Source of the DNA: Mycolicibacterium elephantis DSM 44368
Lineage (GTDB): Bacteria; Actinomycetota; Actinomycetes; Mycobacteriales; Mycobacteriaceae
Assembly: GCF_004014805.1 (NCBI RefSeq)
Contig: NZ_ATDN01000007.1
Location: forward strand, 79,718 to 143,717
Direction of reading: 5' to 3'
DNA length: 64,000 nt
Shown here: in pieces, positions 41,564 to 52,267 of the stretch
How positions within the stretch are numbered: the first letter of the stretch is position 1
Layout: each line of letters starts with the position of its first letter
Notes under the pieces: model-generated
The model's database searches: none
What the model was told of the DNA's origin: nothing
Seen by the model: the letters and a program-made list of their open reading frames with translations, nothing else
Program-made: the position numbers and the translations under genes

Positions 41564-42361
41564 CTATTGCGTGAGGATGCGCGGGCCGTCTTCGGTGACC
41601 GCGACGGTGTGCTCCCAATGCGCGGCGCGGGAACCGTCGGCGGTGACCACGGTCCACTCGTCCTCGAGCACCGCCGTCTTCGTGGTGCCCAGCGTGAGCA
41701 TGGGCTCGATCGCCAGCACCGACCCCGGAGCCAGATACGGCCCGCGGCCGGGTGCCCCTTCGTTGGGCAGAAACGGGTCCATGTGCATGTGCCTGCCGAT
41801 GCCGTGCCCGCCGTACCCGGCGACGATGCCGAACTTGCGTCCGTGGTGCCTCTCGGCGGCCCGCGCACCGGACTCGATGGCATGCGAGACGTCGGTGAGC
41901 CGGTTGCCCGGCACCATCGCGGCGATGCCGGCCACCATGGCCTCCTTGGTGGCCTGCGACAGCACTTCGTCGACCGGGATCAACTGTCCGACACCGAAGG
42001 TGATCGCCGAGTCGCCGTGCCAGCCGTCGAGGATCGCACCGCAGTCGATGGACACCAGATCCCCCGCCGCCAGCGTCTCGTCGGCCGACGGAATGCCATG
42101 TACCACACGGTCATTCACCGACGAACAGATGCTGGCCGGGAAGCCCTGGTAGCCGAGGAAAGACGGCACCCCGCCACCGTCGCGGATCACCGACTCGGCG
42201 ATCTCGTCGAGCTCCAACGTGGAAACCCCGGGAGCGGCGGCCTGCCGCACGGCCGCGAGCGCCTTGGCCACCAGCGCTCCGGCCGCGGCCATCGCGTCGA
42301 GCTCACCGGGGGTGCGCTGTGCGACGACCCTCCGGTTACGCAGGCCGGGTAACCCGATCAT
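41564..42361 (-). CDS. map: Type I methionine aminopeptidase
   Basis: 265 aa. It removes N-terminal Met from nascent proteins. The five metal ligands of the pita-bread fold are visible: [20 protein letters not shown] (two Asp), HGIGRHMH (His), then Glu in [11 protein letters not shown] and Glu in [11 protein letters not shown]. It corresponds to mapA (Rv0734) next to adk in M. tuberculosis and lacks an N-terminal zinc extension. It starts three bases after the adk stop. Confidence 0.95.
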   Translation of the reverse strand: MIGLPGLRNRRVVAQRTPGELDAMAAAGALVAKALAAVRQAAAPGVSTLELDEIAESVIRDGGGVPSFLGYQGFPASICSSVNDRVVHGIPSADETLAAGDLVSIDCGAILDGWHGDSAITFGVGQLIPVDEVLSQATKEAMVAGIAAMVPGNRLTDVSHAIESGARAAERHHGRKFGIVAGYGGHGIGRHMHMDPFLPNEGAPGRGPYLAPGSVLAIEPMLTLGTTKTAVLEDEWTVVTADGSRAAHWEHTVAVTEDGPRILTQ

Positions 42362-42364
42362 CGG

Positions 42365-42913
42365 CTACTTGCCGAGCGCGTGCAGCGCCCGCGCGAACAC
42401 CTCGTCCAGCCCGCCGACCGCGTCGACGGTCTGCAGGTTGTTGTGCTTGTAGTACTCCAGCAGCGGCTGGGTCTCGTCCCGGTAGACCTGCATCCGGTTG
42501 TGGATGATCTCTTCGGTGTCGTCCGCGCGGCCCCGCGCCTTGAGCCGCTTGAACAGCTCCTCCTCGGACACGGCGAACTCCAGCACCGCGTCCAGCTTGG
42601 TGTCGCGCTTCTTGAGCATCTCGTCGAGCGCCTTGGCCTGCTCGACCGAGCGCGGATAGCCGTCCAGGATGAAGCCGTCCGCCGCGTCGGGCTGGGAGAT
42701 CCGGTCCTCGACGAGCTTGTTGGTCAGCTCCGACGGCACCAGGTCCCCGGCGTCGAGGTAGCGCTTGGCCTCCACCCCGAGCGGGGTGTTCTCGCCGATG
42801 TTCTTGCGGAAGAGGTCCCCGGTCGAGATCTGCGGGATGCCCAGCTTCTCGGAGAGTTTCTGGGCCTGGGTGCCCTTGCCGGCGCCAGGTGGCCCGAGTA
42901 GCACGACTCTCAC
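42365..42913 (-). CDS. adk: Adenylate kinase
   Basis: 182 aa from a GTG that overlaps the secY stop (GTGA); the open frame extends far upstream in secY but the P-loop must be N-terminal. [11 protein letters not shown]-loop, [12 protein letters not shown] (AMP site), [14 protein letters not shown], and the short lid [10 protein letters not shown] of the short-type actinobacterial enzyme. It interconverts AMP + ATP with 2 ADP. It follows the secY-adk-map order of the M. tuberculosis chromosome. Confidence 0.96.
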   Translation of the reverse strand: MRVVLLGPPGAGKGTQAQKLSEKLGIPQISTGDLFRKNIGENTPLGVEAKRYLDAGDLVPSELTNKLVEDRISQPDAADGFILDGYPRSVEQAKALDEMLKKRDTKLDAVLEFAVSEEELFKRLKARGRADDTEEIIHNRMQVYRDETQPLLEYYKHNNLQTVDAVGGLDEVFARALHALGK

Positions 42914-44247
42914 TTCAGGAACCCTTCGTAGTTGCGTTGCATGAGCTGGCTTTCGATCTGCTTGACCGTATCCAACCCGACGCCGATCATGATCAACACC
43001 GCAACGCCGCCGAACGGCAGGTTCTGGACCGGACCGCTGCCGCCGATCGAGAGGAACAGGTTCGGCAGCACGGCGATACCGCCCAGGTAGATGGAGCCCG
43101 GAAGGGTGATCCGGTTGAGCACATAGCGCAGGTAGTCGGCGGTCGGCGCACCCGGTCGGATGCCCGGTATGAAGCCGCCGAACTTCTTCATCTCGTCGGC
43201 ACGTTCGTCGGGGTTGAACGTGATCGACACGTAGAAGTACGTGAAGAAGACGATCAGGCCGAAGTAGATCGCGATGTAGACGGGGTCTGACGGGTTGGAC
43301 AGGTTCTCGGCGACGAACCGCTGCCACCAGCCGGTGCCGGGGCTGGAGCTGCCGCTCTGGATCAGCTGGGTGATCAGCTGCGGAATGTAGATCAGCGACG
43401 ACGCGAAGATGACCGGGATGACGCCGGCCTGGTTGACCTTCAGCGGCAGATACGTCGAGGTGCCGCCGTACATGCGCCGGCCCACCATCCGCTTGGCGTA
43501 CTGCACCGGGATACGTCGCTGGCCCTGCTCGACGAACACCACGCCGATGAGGATGGCCAGTGCGCCCGCGCAGACCAGGGCGAACACCAGGCCGCCGCGG
43601 CTCTCCAGGATCATCTGGCCCTCGCCGGGCATCGCCGAGACGATGCTGGCGAAGATGATCAGCGACATGCCGTTGCCGATGCCGCGCTCGGTGACCAACT
43701 CGCCCATCCACATCACCAGCGCGGCGCCCGCCGTCATCACCAGCACGATGACGACCAGGGTGAAGATGTCGATGCCGTCGCTCTGACCCTGGATGATGTC
43801 CAGCGAGCAACCCTGCAGCAGCCCGCCGTTGGCCGCCAGCGCCACGATGCTGGTGGCCTGCAGGATCGCCAGCGCGATGGCCAGATAACGCGTGTACTGC
43901 GTCATCTTGGTCTGGCCGGCCTGGCCTTCCTTGCGCAGCTGCTCGAACCGCGGGATCACCACCGTCAGCAGCTGCACGATGATGCTCGCGGTGATGTAGG
44001 GCATGATGCCGACCGCGAACACCGACAGCTGCAGCAGCGCACCACCCGAGAACAGGTTGATCAACGAGTAGACCTGCCCGGCGTCGCCGCCGCTGACCTC
44101 CGCGATGCACTTCTGGATGTTCGGGTAGTTCACCCCGGGCGACGGAATCGAGGCGCCGACCCGGTAGAGCAGGACGAGGCCCAGGGTGAAGAGGATCTTT
44201 CGCCTGAGGTCGACTGTCCGCAGCGATGAGATGAAAGCCGAGAGCAC
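42910..44247 (-). CDS. secY: Preprotein translocase subunit SecY
   Basis: 445 aa with ten hydrophobic segments. It forms the protein-conducting channel with SecE and SecG in the plasma membrane. Signature segments: [10 protein letters not shown] after TM1, GITP-equivalent [15 protein letters not shown], and the cytoplasmic loops [15 protein letters not shown] and [16 protein letters not shown]. The secretion and ribosome binding loops are intact. It is first in the secY-adk-map operon and divergent from the methyltransferases. Confidence 0.96.
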   Translation of the reverse strand: MLSAFISSLRTVDLRRKILFTLGLVLLYRVGASIPSPGVNYPNIQKCIAEVSGGDAGQVYSLINLFSGGALLQLSVFAVGIMPYITASIIVQLLTVVIPRFEQLRKEGQAGQTKMTQYTRYLAIALAILQATSIVALAANGGLLQGCSLDIIQGQSDGIDIFTLVVIVLVMTAGAALVMWMGELVTERGIGNGMSLIIFASIVSAMPGEGQMILESRGGLVFALVCAGALAILIGVVFVEQGQRRIPVQYAKRMVGRRMYGGTSTYLPLKVNQAGVIPVIFASSLIYIPQLITQLIQSGSSSPGTGWWQRFVAENLSNPSDPVYIAIYFGLIVFFTYFYVSITFNPDERADEMKKFGGFIPGIRPGAPTADYLRYVLNRITLPGSIYLGGIAVLPNLFLSIGGSGPVQNLPFGGVAVLIMIGVGLDTVKQIESQLMQRNYEGFLK

Positions 44248-44503
44248 TCTTCCTCCTGCGCAGCCGACCGTGGTGGCCGCGACGTGCGAACTGGGCTGGC
44301 CTGACCAGCGTCTTGGTTAAGTCGTGTGCGGACCTCCGCCGAGCGCGCAGCCTGCGAAGTTACCCGTCAAACAGTCTACGAGAGTAACAGTTGGAATCAC
44401 CCCGCCGTGCAACCCAGACTCACAGCGGCCTCTCAGTTCGGGAACATACCGTGTCAGGCATCTCGTTACCACCACTAAGTAACGAACGGCTGAGGGGACT
44501 CAG
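44248..44503. promoter_or_regulatory. Divergent region between secY and methyltransferases
   Basis: The 256-bp gap has an A+T-richer part. TCGTTAC (44463-44469) and GTAACGA (44479-44485) form a 7-bp inverted repeat with a 9-base spacer, 18 bases before the first methyltransferase ATG, in operator position. TAGACT on the minus strand (44378-44373) is a possible secY -10 without a clear -35. I see no gene here. Confidence 0.4.
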
Positions 44504-45457
44504 ATGACGCGGACCGACAATGACACCTGGGATCTGGCTTCCAGTGTCGGGGCGACGGCCACGATGGTGGCTGCCGCCCGAGCGCTGGCCACCAGCGCAG
44601 AGCAGCCGCTGATCGACGACCCGTACGCCGATCCGCTGGTGCGCGCGGTCGGCGTGGACTTCTTCACCCGCCTGGTCTCCGGGGAACTGCGCCCGCAGGA
44701 TCTCGACGACAGCGAGACGGCCGGAATGCAGCGAATGGCCGACAACATGGCGGTGCGGACCAAATTCTTCGACGACTTCTTTCTGACCGCCACCGGAGGT
44801 GGCAATCCAGCAGACGCGGTGCGCGCCGGCGTCCGACAGGCGGTGATCCTGGCGTCCGGGCTGGACGCGCGCGCCTACCGGCTGGACTGGCCGGCCGGCG
44901 TCGTCGTCTATGAGATCGACCAGCCCGCGGTCATCGACTTCAAGAGCACCACGCTGGCCGACCTGGGGGCCGCGCCGACCGCCGAACGCCGCACGGTGGC
45001 GGTGGACCTGCGTCACGACTGGACCTCGGCGCTGATCGACGCGGGCTTCGACCCCGCCCGGCCGTCGGCGTGGAGCGCGGAAGGTCTGTTGGGCTATCTG
45101 CCGCCCGACGCCCAGGACCGGCTGCTCGACACGATCACCGAGTTGAGCGCCCCCGGCAGCTGGATCGCGGTGGAGAGCGTGCCCCGTGTCGACCCCGACC
45201 TGCACGAGAAGACGGTCGAGCGGATGCGCACCACGTCGCAACGCTGGCAAAAGCACGGTTTCGACCTGGACTTCGCCGGGCTGGTGTACCTCGGCGACCG
45301 CAACGAGGCCGCCGCGTACCTCGAGCAGCGCGGCTGGCAGACGACCCGCCGAAGTGTCAGGGACCTGCTCGTCGCCAACGGGTTGCCGCCGCTGGATGAC
45401 GAGGACGGCGCCGACTTCGGCGAGCTGCAGTACGTCAGCGGGAGACTCTCCGCGTGA
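44504..45457 (+). CDS. Class I SAM-dependent methyltransferase (LCMT/TIGR00027-like), copy 1
   Basis: 317 aa, a mycobacterial-expanded family of putative S-adenosylmethionine O-methyltransferases related to leucine carboxyl methyltransferase. Signature: [20 protein letters not shown] near the N-terminus, [22 protein letters not shown] (SAM site), [14 protein letters not shown], and [11 protein letters not shown]. The substrate is unknown. GAGGGGACTC-type purine-rich sequence precedes the ATG. Its stop overlaps the GTG of copy 2. Confidence 0.9.
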   Translation: MTRTDNDTWDLASSVGATATMVAAARALATSAEQPLIDDPYADPLVRAVGVDFFTRLVSGELRPQDLDDSETAGMQRMADNMAVRTKFFDDFFLTATGGGNPADAVRAGVRQAVILASGLDARAYRLDWPAGVVVYEIDQPAVIDFKSTTLADLGAAPTAERRTVAVDLRHDWTSALIDAGFDPARPSAWSAEGLLGYLPPDAQDRLLDTITELSAPGSWIAVESVPRVDPDLHEKTVERMRTTSQRWQKHGFDLDFAGLVYLGDRNEAAAYLEQRGWQTTRRSVRDLLVANGLPPLDDEDGADFGELQYVSGRLSA

Positions 45458-46350
45458 GCCGCACCGACAACGACACCTGGGATCTGGCGTCGAGCGTCGG
45501 CGCGACGGCGACGTCGGTGGCCGCGCAGCGTGCGCTGGCCTCCAAACAGCCCGAGCCGCTGATCGTCGATCCGTACGCCGACGACCTGGTCAAGGCTGTC
45601 GGCCTGGAGCACTGCATCCGGATCGCCGACGGTGACCTGCCATTCGGCGATCCGGTGCTGGACCGCCGGCGCATGTGTGAGCAGATCGCGGTGCGCACCC
45701 GGTATTTCGACGACTTCTTCACCGCCGCCTCGGAGGCCGGTGTCCGGCAAGCGGTCATCCTTGCCGCCGGGCTGGACACCCGCGCGTACCGGCTGCCGTG
45801 GCCGCCGGACGCGGTGGTGTTCGAGGTGGATCAGCCGCAGGTCATCGAGTTCAAATCGACGGTGCTGGCCTCGCTGGGCGCCGTGCCTCCCGCTGAGCGA
45901 CGCACCGTCGCAGTCGATTTGCGCGACGACTGGGTTGGCGCGTTGCGGGACAACGGGTTCGACGCTTCGGCGCCCACGGCGTGGATCGCGGAGGGCCTGT
46001 TGATCTATCTGCCACCGCAGGCCCAGGACCGGTTGTTCGACAACATCACCGCGCTCAGCGCCCCCGGCAGCAGGCTGGCGACCGAGCACATGGACATCGC
46101 GGGCCTGTCGGAGGACTGGGCGGACAAGCTCAGCGAGCGGTCCCGGCGGATGGGGTCACCGATCAACCTGGTCGACCTGTTCTACCCGGGTGAGCGCAAC
46201 ACCGCACGTGACTACCTCGCGTCGAAGGGCTGGAGCGTCGACGTGCGCACCACCCGGGACGCATTCGCCCACAACGGCTTCCCGATGCCCGACGACGACT
46301 TGTTGGCCGTGCTCGGCGACTCCGGTTACCTCTGTGCGATCCTCGACTAG
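45454..46350 (+). CDS. Class I SAM-dependent methyltransferase, copy 2
   Basis: 298 aa from a GTG that overlaps copy 1 by four bases. It has the same signature set: [51 protein letters not shown], and [16 protein letters not shown]. It is 19 aa shorter than copy 1, mainly in the loop before the SAM site. It arose by tandem duplication with its neighbours; the differing C-terminal halves suggest different substrates. Confidence 0.9.
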   Translation: MSRTDNDTWDLASSVGATATSVAAQRALASKQPEPLIVDPYADDLVKAVGLEHCIRIADGDLPFGDPVLDRRRMCEQIAVRTRYFDDFFTAASEAGVRQAVILAAGLDTRAYRLPWPPDAVVFEVDQPQVIEFKSTVLASLGAVPPAERRTVAVDLRDDWVGALRDNGFDASAPTAWIAEGLLIYLPPQAQDRLFDNITALSAPGSRLATEHMDIAGLSEDWADKLSERSRRMGSPINLVDLFYPGERNTARDYLASKGWSVDVRTTRDAFAHNGFPMPDDDLLAVLGDSGYLCAILD

Positions 46351-46359
46351 GAGAACCTG

Positions 46360-47259
46360 ATGGCACGTACCGATAACGACACATGGGATCTGGCGTCCAG
46401 CGTCGGCGCGACCGCGACGATGGTGGCCTCACAACGTGTGCTGGCCCACCGGGAGGGGTTGATCGACGACCCGTTCGCCGAGCCGCTGGTACGCGCGGTC
46501 GGGATGGACTTCTTCATCCAGGCCCTCGACGGTGAGATCGACCTGGAGGCCGTCGATCCCGAGTTCAACGTGCGCAGGGCGGCCGAGGGCATGGCGGTGC
46601 GCACGCGCCACTTCGATCGGTTGTTCACCGACGCCGCCGCGGCCGGGGCACGCCAGGCGGTGATCCTGGCGGCCGGCCTGGACGCCCGGGCCTACCGGTT
46701 GCCGTGGCCGGCGGGCACGACGGTGTTCGAGGTGGACCAACCCGAGGTCATCGAGTTCAAGACCACGACACTGGATCGGCTCGGCGCACAGCCGACCGCC
46801 GACCGGCGCACCGTTGCGATCGACCTCCGCGAGGACTGGCCGAAAGCACTGTGCGACACCGGTTTCGATCCGTCACAGCAGACCGCCTGGATCGCCGAGG
46901 GCCTGCTCATCTACCTGCCACCCGAAGCGCAGGATCTGCTGTTCGACCGGATCACCGATCTCTCGGCGCCCGGCAGCCGGGTAGCGACCGAGCACATTCC
47001 CGACGTCACGATGTTCTCCGACGAGCGCTCGCAACGCATCGCCGAGCGGATGAAGAAGTACGGGTCGGAGATCGAGATGGGCGAGCTGATCTATCACGGT
47101 GAGCGCAACGACGTCGTCGAGTACCTGACCGGCCACGGGTGGATTGTGTCGGCCAAGACGATGCCGGAAGCCTACGCCGCCAACGGGTTCACCTTCCCCG
47201 AGGAGGAGACCATCGGGATGTTCGCCGACATGAGCTACGTCGCCGCGGTCAAGTCCTAG
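46360..47259 (+). CDS. Class I SAM-dependent methyltransferase, copy 3
   Basis: 299 aa, with AGGAGA upstream of the ATG. The signature set is repeated: [51 protein letters not shown], and [16 protein letters not shown]. It is closer to copy 2 than to copy 1. The stop shares the four bases CTAG with the stop of the convergent FGGY kinase gene. M. tuberculosis has several members of this family around the same locus. Confidence 0.9.
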   Translation: MARTDNDTWDLASSVGATATMVASQRVLAHREGLIDDPFAEPLVRAVGMDFFIQALDGEIDLEAVDPEFNVRRAAEGMAVRTRHFDRLFTDAAAAGARQAVILAAGLDARAYRLPWPAGTTVFEVDQPEVIEFKTTTLDRLGAQPTADRRTVAIDLREDWPKALCDTGFDPSQQTAWIAEGLLIYLPPEAQDLLFDRITDLSAPGSRVATEHIPDVTMFSDERSQRIAERMKKYGSEIEMGELIYHGERNDVVEYLTGHGWIVSAKTMPEAYAANGFTFPEEETIGMFADMSYVAAVKS

Positions 47260-48617
47260 GCTTTCTCGCCGGTTGACGAATTTCGGGCAGTGACCCGCTC
47301 GGCGAGTTCGAGGAACCTGCCGTAGCGCTCCTGCGTCGGCGCCGACCATCGCGGGTCGGGGTCGACGACGCGCTCGGTGCGCGCCCAGCGGGCCGCGTCC
47401 GTCGTCGACGATTCCAGCCCGGCGGCCACCCGCCCGAGGAACGCCGCACCCAACGCGGCGCCTTCGGGGATGGCCGCGACGTGCACAGGCAGGCCGGTGA
47501 CGTCGGCGACGGCCTGCATCCAGGCTGCGATGCGGGTGCCGCCGCCGGTCGCCACGATGCGTGCCGCCGGTGCGCCGCTGCGCTCGACGAGCTGGCGCAC
47601 GACGAAGCCTGACGCCTCGTACGCGGCCCGCCGCACCGCCGCGCTGTCCTGGGTGAGGTCGAGGCCGTCGAGCGCGGCGCGGCGATCCGGGTCGTGGTAC
47701 GGCACGCGTTCACCGCGAACGTACGGCGCCCACACGGGTATCCGTCGCGCATCGACGGGGGCATCGGTGGCGGGGGCCAGCAGGCGATCCACCCAGCTCA
47801 GAAACAATCCGCCGGCGTTGCTCGGCCCGCCGATCTGGTAGCGCCCAGGCGCGGATTGCGGCAACGTCCACAGCCCCGGCACCTCGCGGTACTCGCCGAT
47901 CGTCGCCCACACGATCAGCGTCGTCCCGCACAGCACCAGCACGTCGCCGTCGCGGTCGGCGCCGGAGACGATCTGCTCGCACACCGCATCCACCGCGCCC
48001 GCGCCCAGCACCGCGTCGCCGCCGTGCACCCGACCGGCCGCCGTCCCTGTCGGCGCGACGCGCGGCAGCTGAATGGGTGCGACTTCACAAGAGGCACAGA
48101 TCTTTTCGTTCCAGCGGTCCCGGTCGTACAGCGGGTGGGTGGTGCCCGCGGTCGCGGTGTCGACCACGGCCTCCCCCGCCAACGCGTGGTTGGCCACCGC
48201 CGCGGCGGGCCAGTAGCCGTACGCATCGGGTGCCTGCCGCGCGGTCCAGCGCAGGAATTCGACGGCCTCGCCGGTGAGGAATTTGGTGTCAGCACCTGTT
48301 GCGGAGCGGCCGCGGCCGTCGCCGTAGAGCAGGCCGGGGGTCAGCGGGCGGCCCTCGGTGTCGACGGCGGTCAGCGACGGCACCATGGCCGTGACCGTCA
48401 CCGCCGCGGCGTCCGGCCGGTCCAGTTCGGCCAGCGCGCGCAGCGGACCCTGCCGCCACGCTTCGTCGGCGTCGTGCTCGAGCCGGTCCGGGGCGGGCAC
48501 CCGCAGCCGATGCGGTATCCGTGTCCTGGCCACCACCTGACCGTCGGCGTCGGCGGCCACGGCCTTGACGGCGGTGGTGCCGATATCGATGCCGATTGTC
48601 ACCTCTTTGGCTGACAC
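47256..48617 (-). CDS. xylB: FGGY-family carbohydrate kinase (xylulokinase-like)
   Basis: 453 aa from the GTG at 48617; the open frame beyond it runs into the divergent dehydrogenase. N-terminal [13 protein letters not shown] (phosphate loop), EHDADEAW, and the C-terminal ATP-binding [20 protein letters not shown]. It phosphorylates a pentulose-like sugar. The call and symbol follow the M. tuberculosis Rv0729 position next to serA2 and fucA, but substrate specificity cannot be read. With the aldolase at 49622 it could form a kinase-aldolase sugar route. Confidence 0.85.
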   Translation of the reverse strand: MSAKEVTIGIDIGTTAVKAVAADADGQVVARTRIPHRLRVPAPDRLEHDADEAWRQGPLRALAELDRPDAAAVTVTAMVPSLTAVDTEGRPLTPGLLYGDGRGRSATGADTKFLTGEAVEFLRWTARQAPDAYGYWPAAAVANHALAGEAVVDTATAGTTHPLYDRDRWNEKICASCEVAPIQLPRVAPTGTAAGRVHGGDAVLGAGAVDAVCEQIVSGADRDGDVLVLCGTTLIVWATIGEYREVPGLWTLPQSAPGRYQIGGPSNAGGLFLSWVDRLLAPATDAPVDARRIPVWAPYVRGERVPYHDPDRRAALDGLDLTQDSAAVRRAAYEASGFVVRQLVERSGAPAARIVATGGGTRIAAWMQAVADVTGLPVHVAAIPEGAALGAAFLGRVAAGLESSTTDAARWARTERVVDPDPRWSAPTQERYGRFLELAERVTARNSSTGEKA

Positions 48618-48647
48618 GCCGGTCACCGTACGCCACCATGGGCAATC

Positions 48648-49625
48648 GTGACCCGACTTCGTGCGCTGGTGACCGCGCCGCTTCGCGGCCCGGGATTCGA
48701 CAAGCTCGGCCGGCTGGTCGACGTGGTGTACGACCCGTGGATCGAGCTGCGCCCGCTGCGGATCTACACCGCCGAGCAACTCGCCGAGCGCGCCGTGGCG
48801 GAACGCGCTGATGTGCTTGTGGTGGAGGGTGATTCGGTGACCGGCCCGGTGTTCGACCTGCCGCTGCGGGCGGTCGCGTCCACCCGCGGCGACCCGAACA
48901 ACGTCGACGTCGGCGCCGCTACCGCGGCCCGAATCCCGGTGCTGCACACCCCCGCCCGCACCGCCGACGCGGTGGCCGAGATGGCGGTCGCGCTGCTCTT
49001 CGCCGCGACCCGCCATGTGCTCACCGCCGACGCCGACGTCCGCGCCGGCGAGGTGTTCCGCGACGGCACCCTGCCCTATCAGCGGTTCCGGGCCTGGGAG
49101 ATCGCCGGGCTGACCGCCGGTCTGGTCGGACTGGGTGCGGTGGCGCGCGCCCTGCGGTGGCGGCTGGAAGGGCTCGGGATGAACGTGATCGCCTACGACC
49201 CCTACAACGACGAGGCCCGTCACAGTCTCGACGAACTGCTGGCCGAGGCCGACGTCGTGTCACTGCATGCGCCCGTCACCGACGAGACGGCCGGGATGAT
49301 CGGTGCCGAACAGTTCGCGGCCATGCGCGACGGCGTCGTCTTCCTCAACACCGCGCGGGCCCAGCTGCACGACACCGACGCGCTGGTCGACGCGCTGCGC
49401 CGGGGCAAGGTCGCCGCGGCCGGCCTGGACCACTTCGTCGGCGAATGGCTGCCACCGGATCACCCGCTGACCGCGATGGCCAACGTCGTGCTCACCCCCC
49501 ACATCGGCGGCGCGACGTGGAACACTGAGGCGCGGCAGGCGCAGATGGTCGCCGACGACCTGGAGGCGCTTCTGTCGGGGCGCCGGCCCGCACATATCGT
49601 CAACCCGGAGGTGCTCAACCCATGA
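48648..49625 (+). CDS. serA2: D-2-hydroxyacid dehydrogenase (SerA2-type)
   Basis: 325 aa from a GTG, divergent from the kinase with only 30 bases between. NAD fold GLVGLGAVARALRWRLEGLG at about 145-165, acidic AYDPY after it, TARAQLHD (Arg context), and the catalytic His in LTPHIGGATWNTEA. It lacks the C-terminal serine-binding ACT domain of true SerA, so it is a generic D-hydroxyacid dehydrogenase; the M. tuberculosis counterpart is named serA2 (Rv0728c). Its stop overlaps the aldolase ATG. Confidence 0.87.
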   Translation: MTRLRALVTAPLRGPGFDKLGRLVDVVYDPWIELRPLRIYTAEQLAERAVAERADVLVVEGDSVTGPVFDLPLRAVASTRGDPNNVDVGAATAARIPVLHTPARTADAVAEMAVALLFAATRHVLTADADVRAGEVFRDGTLPYQRFRAWEIAGLTAGLVGLGAVARALRWRLEGLGMNVIAYDPYNDEARHSLDELLAEADVVSLHAPVTDETAGMIGAEQFAAMRDGVVFLNTARAQLHDTDALVDALRRGKVAAAGLDHFVGEWLPPDHPLTAMANVVLTPHIGGATWNTEARQAQMVADDLEALLSGRRPAHIVNPEVLNP

Positions 49626-50275
49626 GGTTCGTGGACAACCCCGAGGACGCGGTGCTCGCTGCGGCCAAGGACATGCTGCGGCGCGGGCTGGTCGAGGGCA
49701 CCGCGGGCAACATCTCGGCCCGGCGCGCGGACGGGCATCTGGTCATCACGCCGTCGTCGGTGGACTACCGCGACATGACGCGCGACGACCTCGTGCTCGT
49801 CGACGCCGACGGAAACGTGGTGTCAGCCAAGGACGGTCGGGCGCCGTCGTCGGAGATGGCGTTGCATCTGGCGTGCTACCGCGCCTTCGACGACATCGGC
49901 AGCGTGATCCACAGTCATCCCGTGTGGGCGACGATGTTCGCCGTTGCGCGCCAGTCGATTCCGGCGTGCATCGACGAGTTCGCGGTGTACTGCGGCGGCG
50001 ACATCCGCTGCGCCGACTACGCGGCCTCCGGCACCCCGGACGTCGGCCACAACGCGGTGAAGGCGCTGGAGGGTCGCGCGGCCGCGCTGATCGCCAACCA
50101 CGGCCTGGTCGCGGTCGCGCCGCGGCCCGACAAGGCGCTGCACGTCACCGCGCTGGTCGAGCGCACCGCCCAGATCGCCTGGGGTGCCAGGGCTTTGGGT
50201 GGTCCGGTGCCGATACCTGAGGAAGTCAACCGCAACTTCGCGGCGGTGTACGGGTACCTGCGCCAGCAGGGGTGA
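49622..50275 (+). CDS. fucA: Class II aldolase/adducin family (fuculose-phosphate aldolase-like)
   Basis: 217 aa. A zinc aldolase fold: EGTAGNISARRADGHLVITP (phosphate site), PSSEMALHLACYRAFDDIGS with the catalytic Glu, the zinc His pair in VIHSHPVWATMFA, and a third His in IANHGLVAVAP. It cleaves a sugar 1-phosphate to dihydroxyacetone phosphate plus an aldehyde. It is coupled to serA2 by ATGA. Together with the divergent kinase the trio resembles a small sugar or sugar-acid pathway. Confidence 0.9.
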   Translation: MRFVDNPEDAVLAAAKDMLRRGLVEGTAGNISARRADGHLVITPSSVDYRDMTRDDLVLVDADGNVVSAKDGRAPSSEMALHLACYRAFDDIGSVIHSHPVWATMFAVARQSIPACIDEFAVYCGGDIRCADYAASGTPDVGHNAVKALEGRAAALIANHGLVAVAPRPDKALHVTALVERTAQIAWGARALGGPVPIPEEVNRNFAAVYGYLRQQG

Positions 50276-50319
50276 TCACCTCGCCGAGATCGACGAAATG
50301 GCGAAATCTATTCGCACTC

Positions 50320-50347
50320 TTGCGCCCGTTTGTCCCTTTGGGCGTAA
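50320..50347. terminator. Hairpin between convergent fucA and sppA
   Basis: TTGCGCCC (50320-50327) pairs with GGGCGTAA (50340-50347) with one G-T position, 12-base loop. It sits next to the sppA stop (50349) and 45 bases after fucA. A two-way terminator is likely but lacks a long T-tract. Confidence 0.45.
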
Positions 50348-50348
50348 A

Positions 50349-52145
50349 TCAAAAGCGGGTGTCCCCCAGCCACAGCGCGCTCACCCCGGACAGCGAGCGC
50401 TCGGCATTGTCGAGCACCCCCGCCACCGACCGGCCCACCAGCGCCGCGAACGCCGCGGGCAGCGACGCCGCCGCCGGTTGTGACGACGGCTTGGGCCGCA
50501 ACAGGTCCATCAGCGACGACCCGGGATATCCGACGGTGCGCACCTCGGCGTCGGGGTCGAGTCCGCCCAGCACCTTCGCGCGGGTGATCGCGGTGCGCAG
50601 CCCGCCCAGCTCGTCGACCAGACCGCGCTCCAGCGCGTCGGCGCCCGTCCAGATCCGGCCCTGCGCGACGGCGTCGACGTCCTCGACGCTCATGTCGCGC
50701 CCCTGCGCGACCCGCTCCACGAAGTCGGTGTAGACCAAATCCGTCTCGGCGACGATGAGCTCGTGCTGCTCCTCGGTGAACGGCTGATTGATCGACCATG
50801 CATCGGCATTTCGGTTGGTGCGCACCGAATCCGAGCTCAGCCCGAGCCGGTCCTTGAGCTCGCGGGCCACCAGCTTGCCGGTGATCACGCCGATCGATCC
50901 GGTGATGGTGCCCGGGTTGGCGACGATCGCGTCGGCGCCCATCGACACGTAGTAGCCGCCGGAGGCCGCCACCGCGCCCATCGAGGCGACGACGGGGGTG
51001 CCGCCGTCGCGCACCTTGGCGACCTCCCGCCAGATGGTCTCGGAGCCGGAGACCGACCCGCCGGGGCTGTCGACCCGCAGCACGATCGCCACGACGTCAT
51101 CGTCGGCGGCGGCCTCGCGCAGCGCCGCGGCGATGGTGTCACCGCCCGCGCTCGAGTTGCCCAGCGGCAGCAGGGGCGGCCCGCCGCGGCCGCTGACGAT
51201 CGGGCCGTCCAGCGTCACCACCGCGATCACCGGTTTGCTCTTGCGGCCGGGAAGCGTGGGTATCGGCGGCCCGGACCGCGGCGCGGTGGCACGCGCATAC
51301 CGGGACAGATAAAGCCGCGGCGGCGCGTCCTCGGAGTCGGCGTCCCCGGTCTCCGGTGAGATACCCGGGGCGCCAACGAGTTCGGCGATGCGCGCGTAGG
51401 CCTCGTCACGGAAGCCGATGCGGTCGACGAGCCGGCTCGTGACGGCGTCGTCGCGCAGCAGCGGGGCCCGGTCGGCGAGCGCGTCGACCTCGCCGGGGTC
51501 CAGGTGGCGCGACTCGGCCACCCCCTCCATCACCTGCGCGTGCAGGCTTTCGATGAGCCGGGTGTCGGCCTCGCGGTGGGCCTCGGTGTAGCCGTTCTGC
51601 GTGAAACGGTTTGCGGCGGACTTGTACTCGCCGCGGGCGATGAACTGCGCCTCGATGCCCGCCTTGTCCAGCGCGTCGCGCAGGAACAGCGCGTTGGTGG
51701 CGAAGCCGACCAGGCCGACCGTGCCCGACGGCTGCATCCACACCTCGCGGAACGCCGACGCCAGGTAGTAGGACATGGTGCCGGGGTAGGTCTCCGCCCA
51801 CGCCAGCGACGGTTTGGCGTCGCTGAACGCCGCGATCGCCGACCGCAGTTCCTGCACCGGCCCCACCGCGGCGGCCGACAGCTGGACCCGCGCGATCAGC
51901 CCCGCCACCCGCCGATCCTCGGCGGCGCGGTGGATGGCGTCGACGGCCTGCCGGAGCACCACCGGGCGACCGCCGCCCGCGATGAATGCGAACGGGTCGA
52001 ACCCGCCGGTCTCGTTCGGCACCGCCGTCAGATCGAGTTCCAGCACACAGCCGTCGGGCACGCCGTGGTGCCTGGCGGTGTCGATGCGCTGGGCCAGCGC
52101 GCGAAGATCGTCGGCGCCGGGGACGCCGGGCAGGAATGCGAACAT
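50349..52145 (-). CDS. sppA: Signal peptide peptidase SppA, long (67K) type
   Basis: 598 aa with two tandem ClpP-like domains. The general base Lys lies in ARGEYKSAANRFTQNGY of the first half; the nucleophile Ser in ASMGAVAASGGYYVSMGAD of the second half, as in E. coli SppA. GTITGSIGVITGKLVA follows. It degrades cleaved signal peptides. No N-terminal membrane helix is visible from the ATG at 52145, unlike E. coli SppA, so attachment to the membrane must be peripheral. The syntenic M. tuberculosis gene is Rv0724. Confidence 0.93.
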   Translation of the reverse strand: MFAFLPGVPGADDLRALAQRIDTARHHGVPDGCVLELDLTAVPNETGGFDPFAFIAGGGRPVVLRQAVDAIHRAAEDRRVAGLIARVQLSAAAVGPVQELRSAIAAFSDAKPSLAWAETYPGTMSYYLASAFREVWMQPSGTVGLVGFATNALFLRDALDKAGIEAQFIARGEYKSAANRFTQNGYTEAHREADTRLIESLHAQVMEGVAESRHLDPGEVDALADRAPLLRDDAVTSRLVDRIGFRDEAYARIAELVGAPGISPETGDADSEDAPPRLYLSRYARATAPRSGPPIPTLPGRKSKPVIAVVTLDGPIVSGRGGPPLLPLGNSSAGGDTIAAALREAAADDDVVAIVLRVDSPGGSVSGSETIWREVAKVRDGGTPVVASMGAVAASGGYYVSMGADAIVANPGTITGSIGVITGKLVARELKDRLGLSSDSVRTNRNADAWSINQPFTEEQHELIVAETDLVYTDFVERVAQGRDMSVEDVDAVAQGRIWTGADALERGLVDELGGLRTAITRAKVLGGLDPDAEVRTVGYPGSSLMDLLRPKPSSQPAAASLPAAFAALVGRSVAGVLDNAERSLSGVSALWLGDTRF

Positions 52146-52222
52146 GCTTCGAGAGTACCGACGCCGCGCAGGCCGCTTCGTGCGTGACTGTGCGGTCTCG
52201 TCCGCCGCAACAGCCCGGCCGC

Positions 52223-52251
52223 AACGAAAAAGGCCCCGCAACCGCGGGGCC
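52223..52251 (-). terminator. Rho-independent terminator of the spc operon
   Basis: On the minus strand GGCCCCGC-GGTT-GCGGGGCC (52251-52232) is a perfect 8-bp G+C stem with a four-base loop followed by TTTTTCGTT. It lies 17 bases after rplO. This is the only textbook intrinsic terminator I find in the window. Confidence 0.9.
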
Positions 52252-52267
52252 CCTTCGTGTCCTGCTT

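Noticed and set aside
42914..44110. Upstream extension of adk through secY (581-codon frame)
   Set aside because: The P-loop of adenylate kinase must be at the N-terminus, and secY occupies this DNA in the other frame.
48618..49223. Upstream extension of the FGGY kinase
   Set aside because: It would overlap the divergent serA2 gene; the sugar-kinase phosphate loop sits right after the GTG at 48617.
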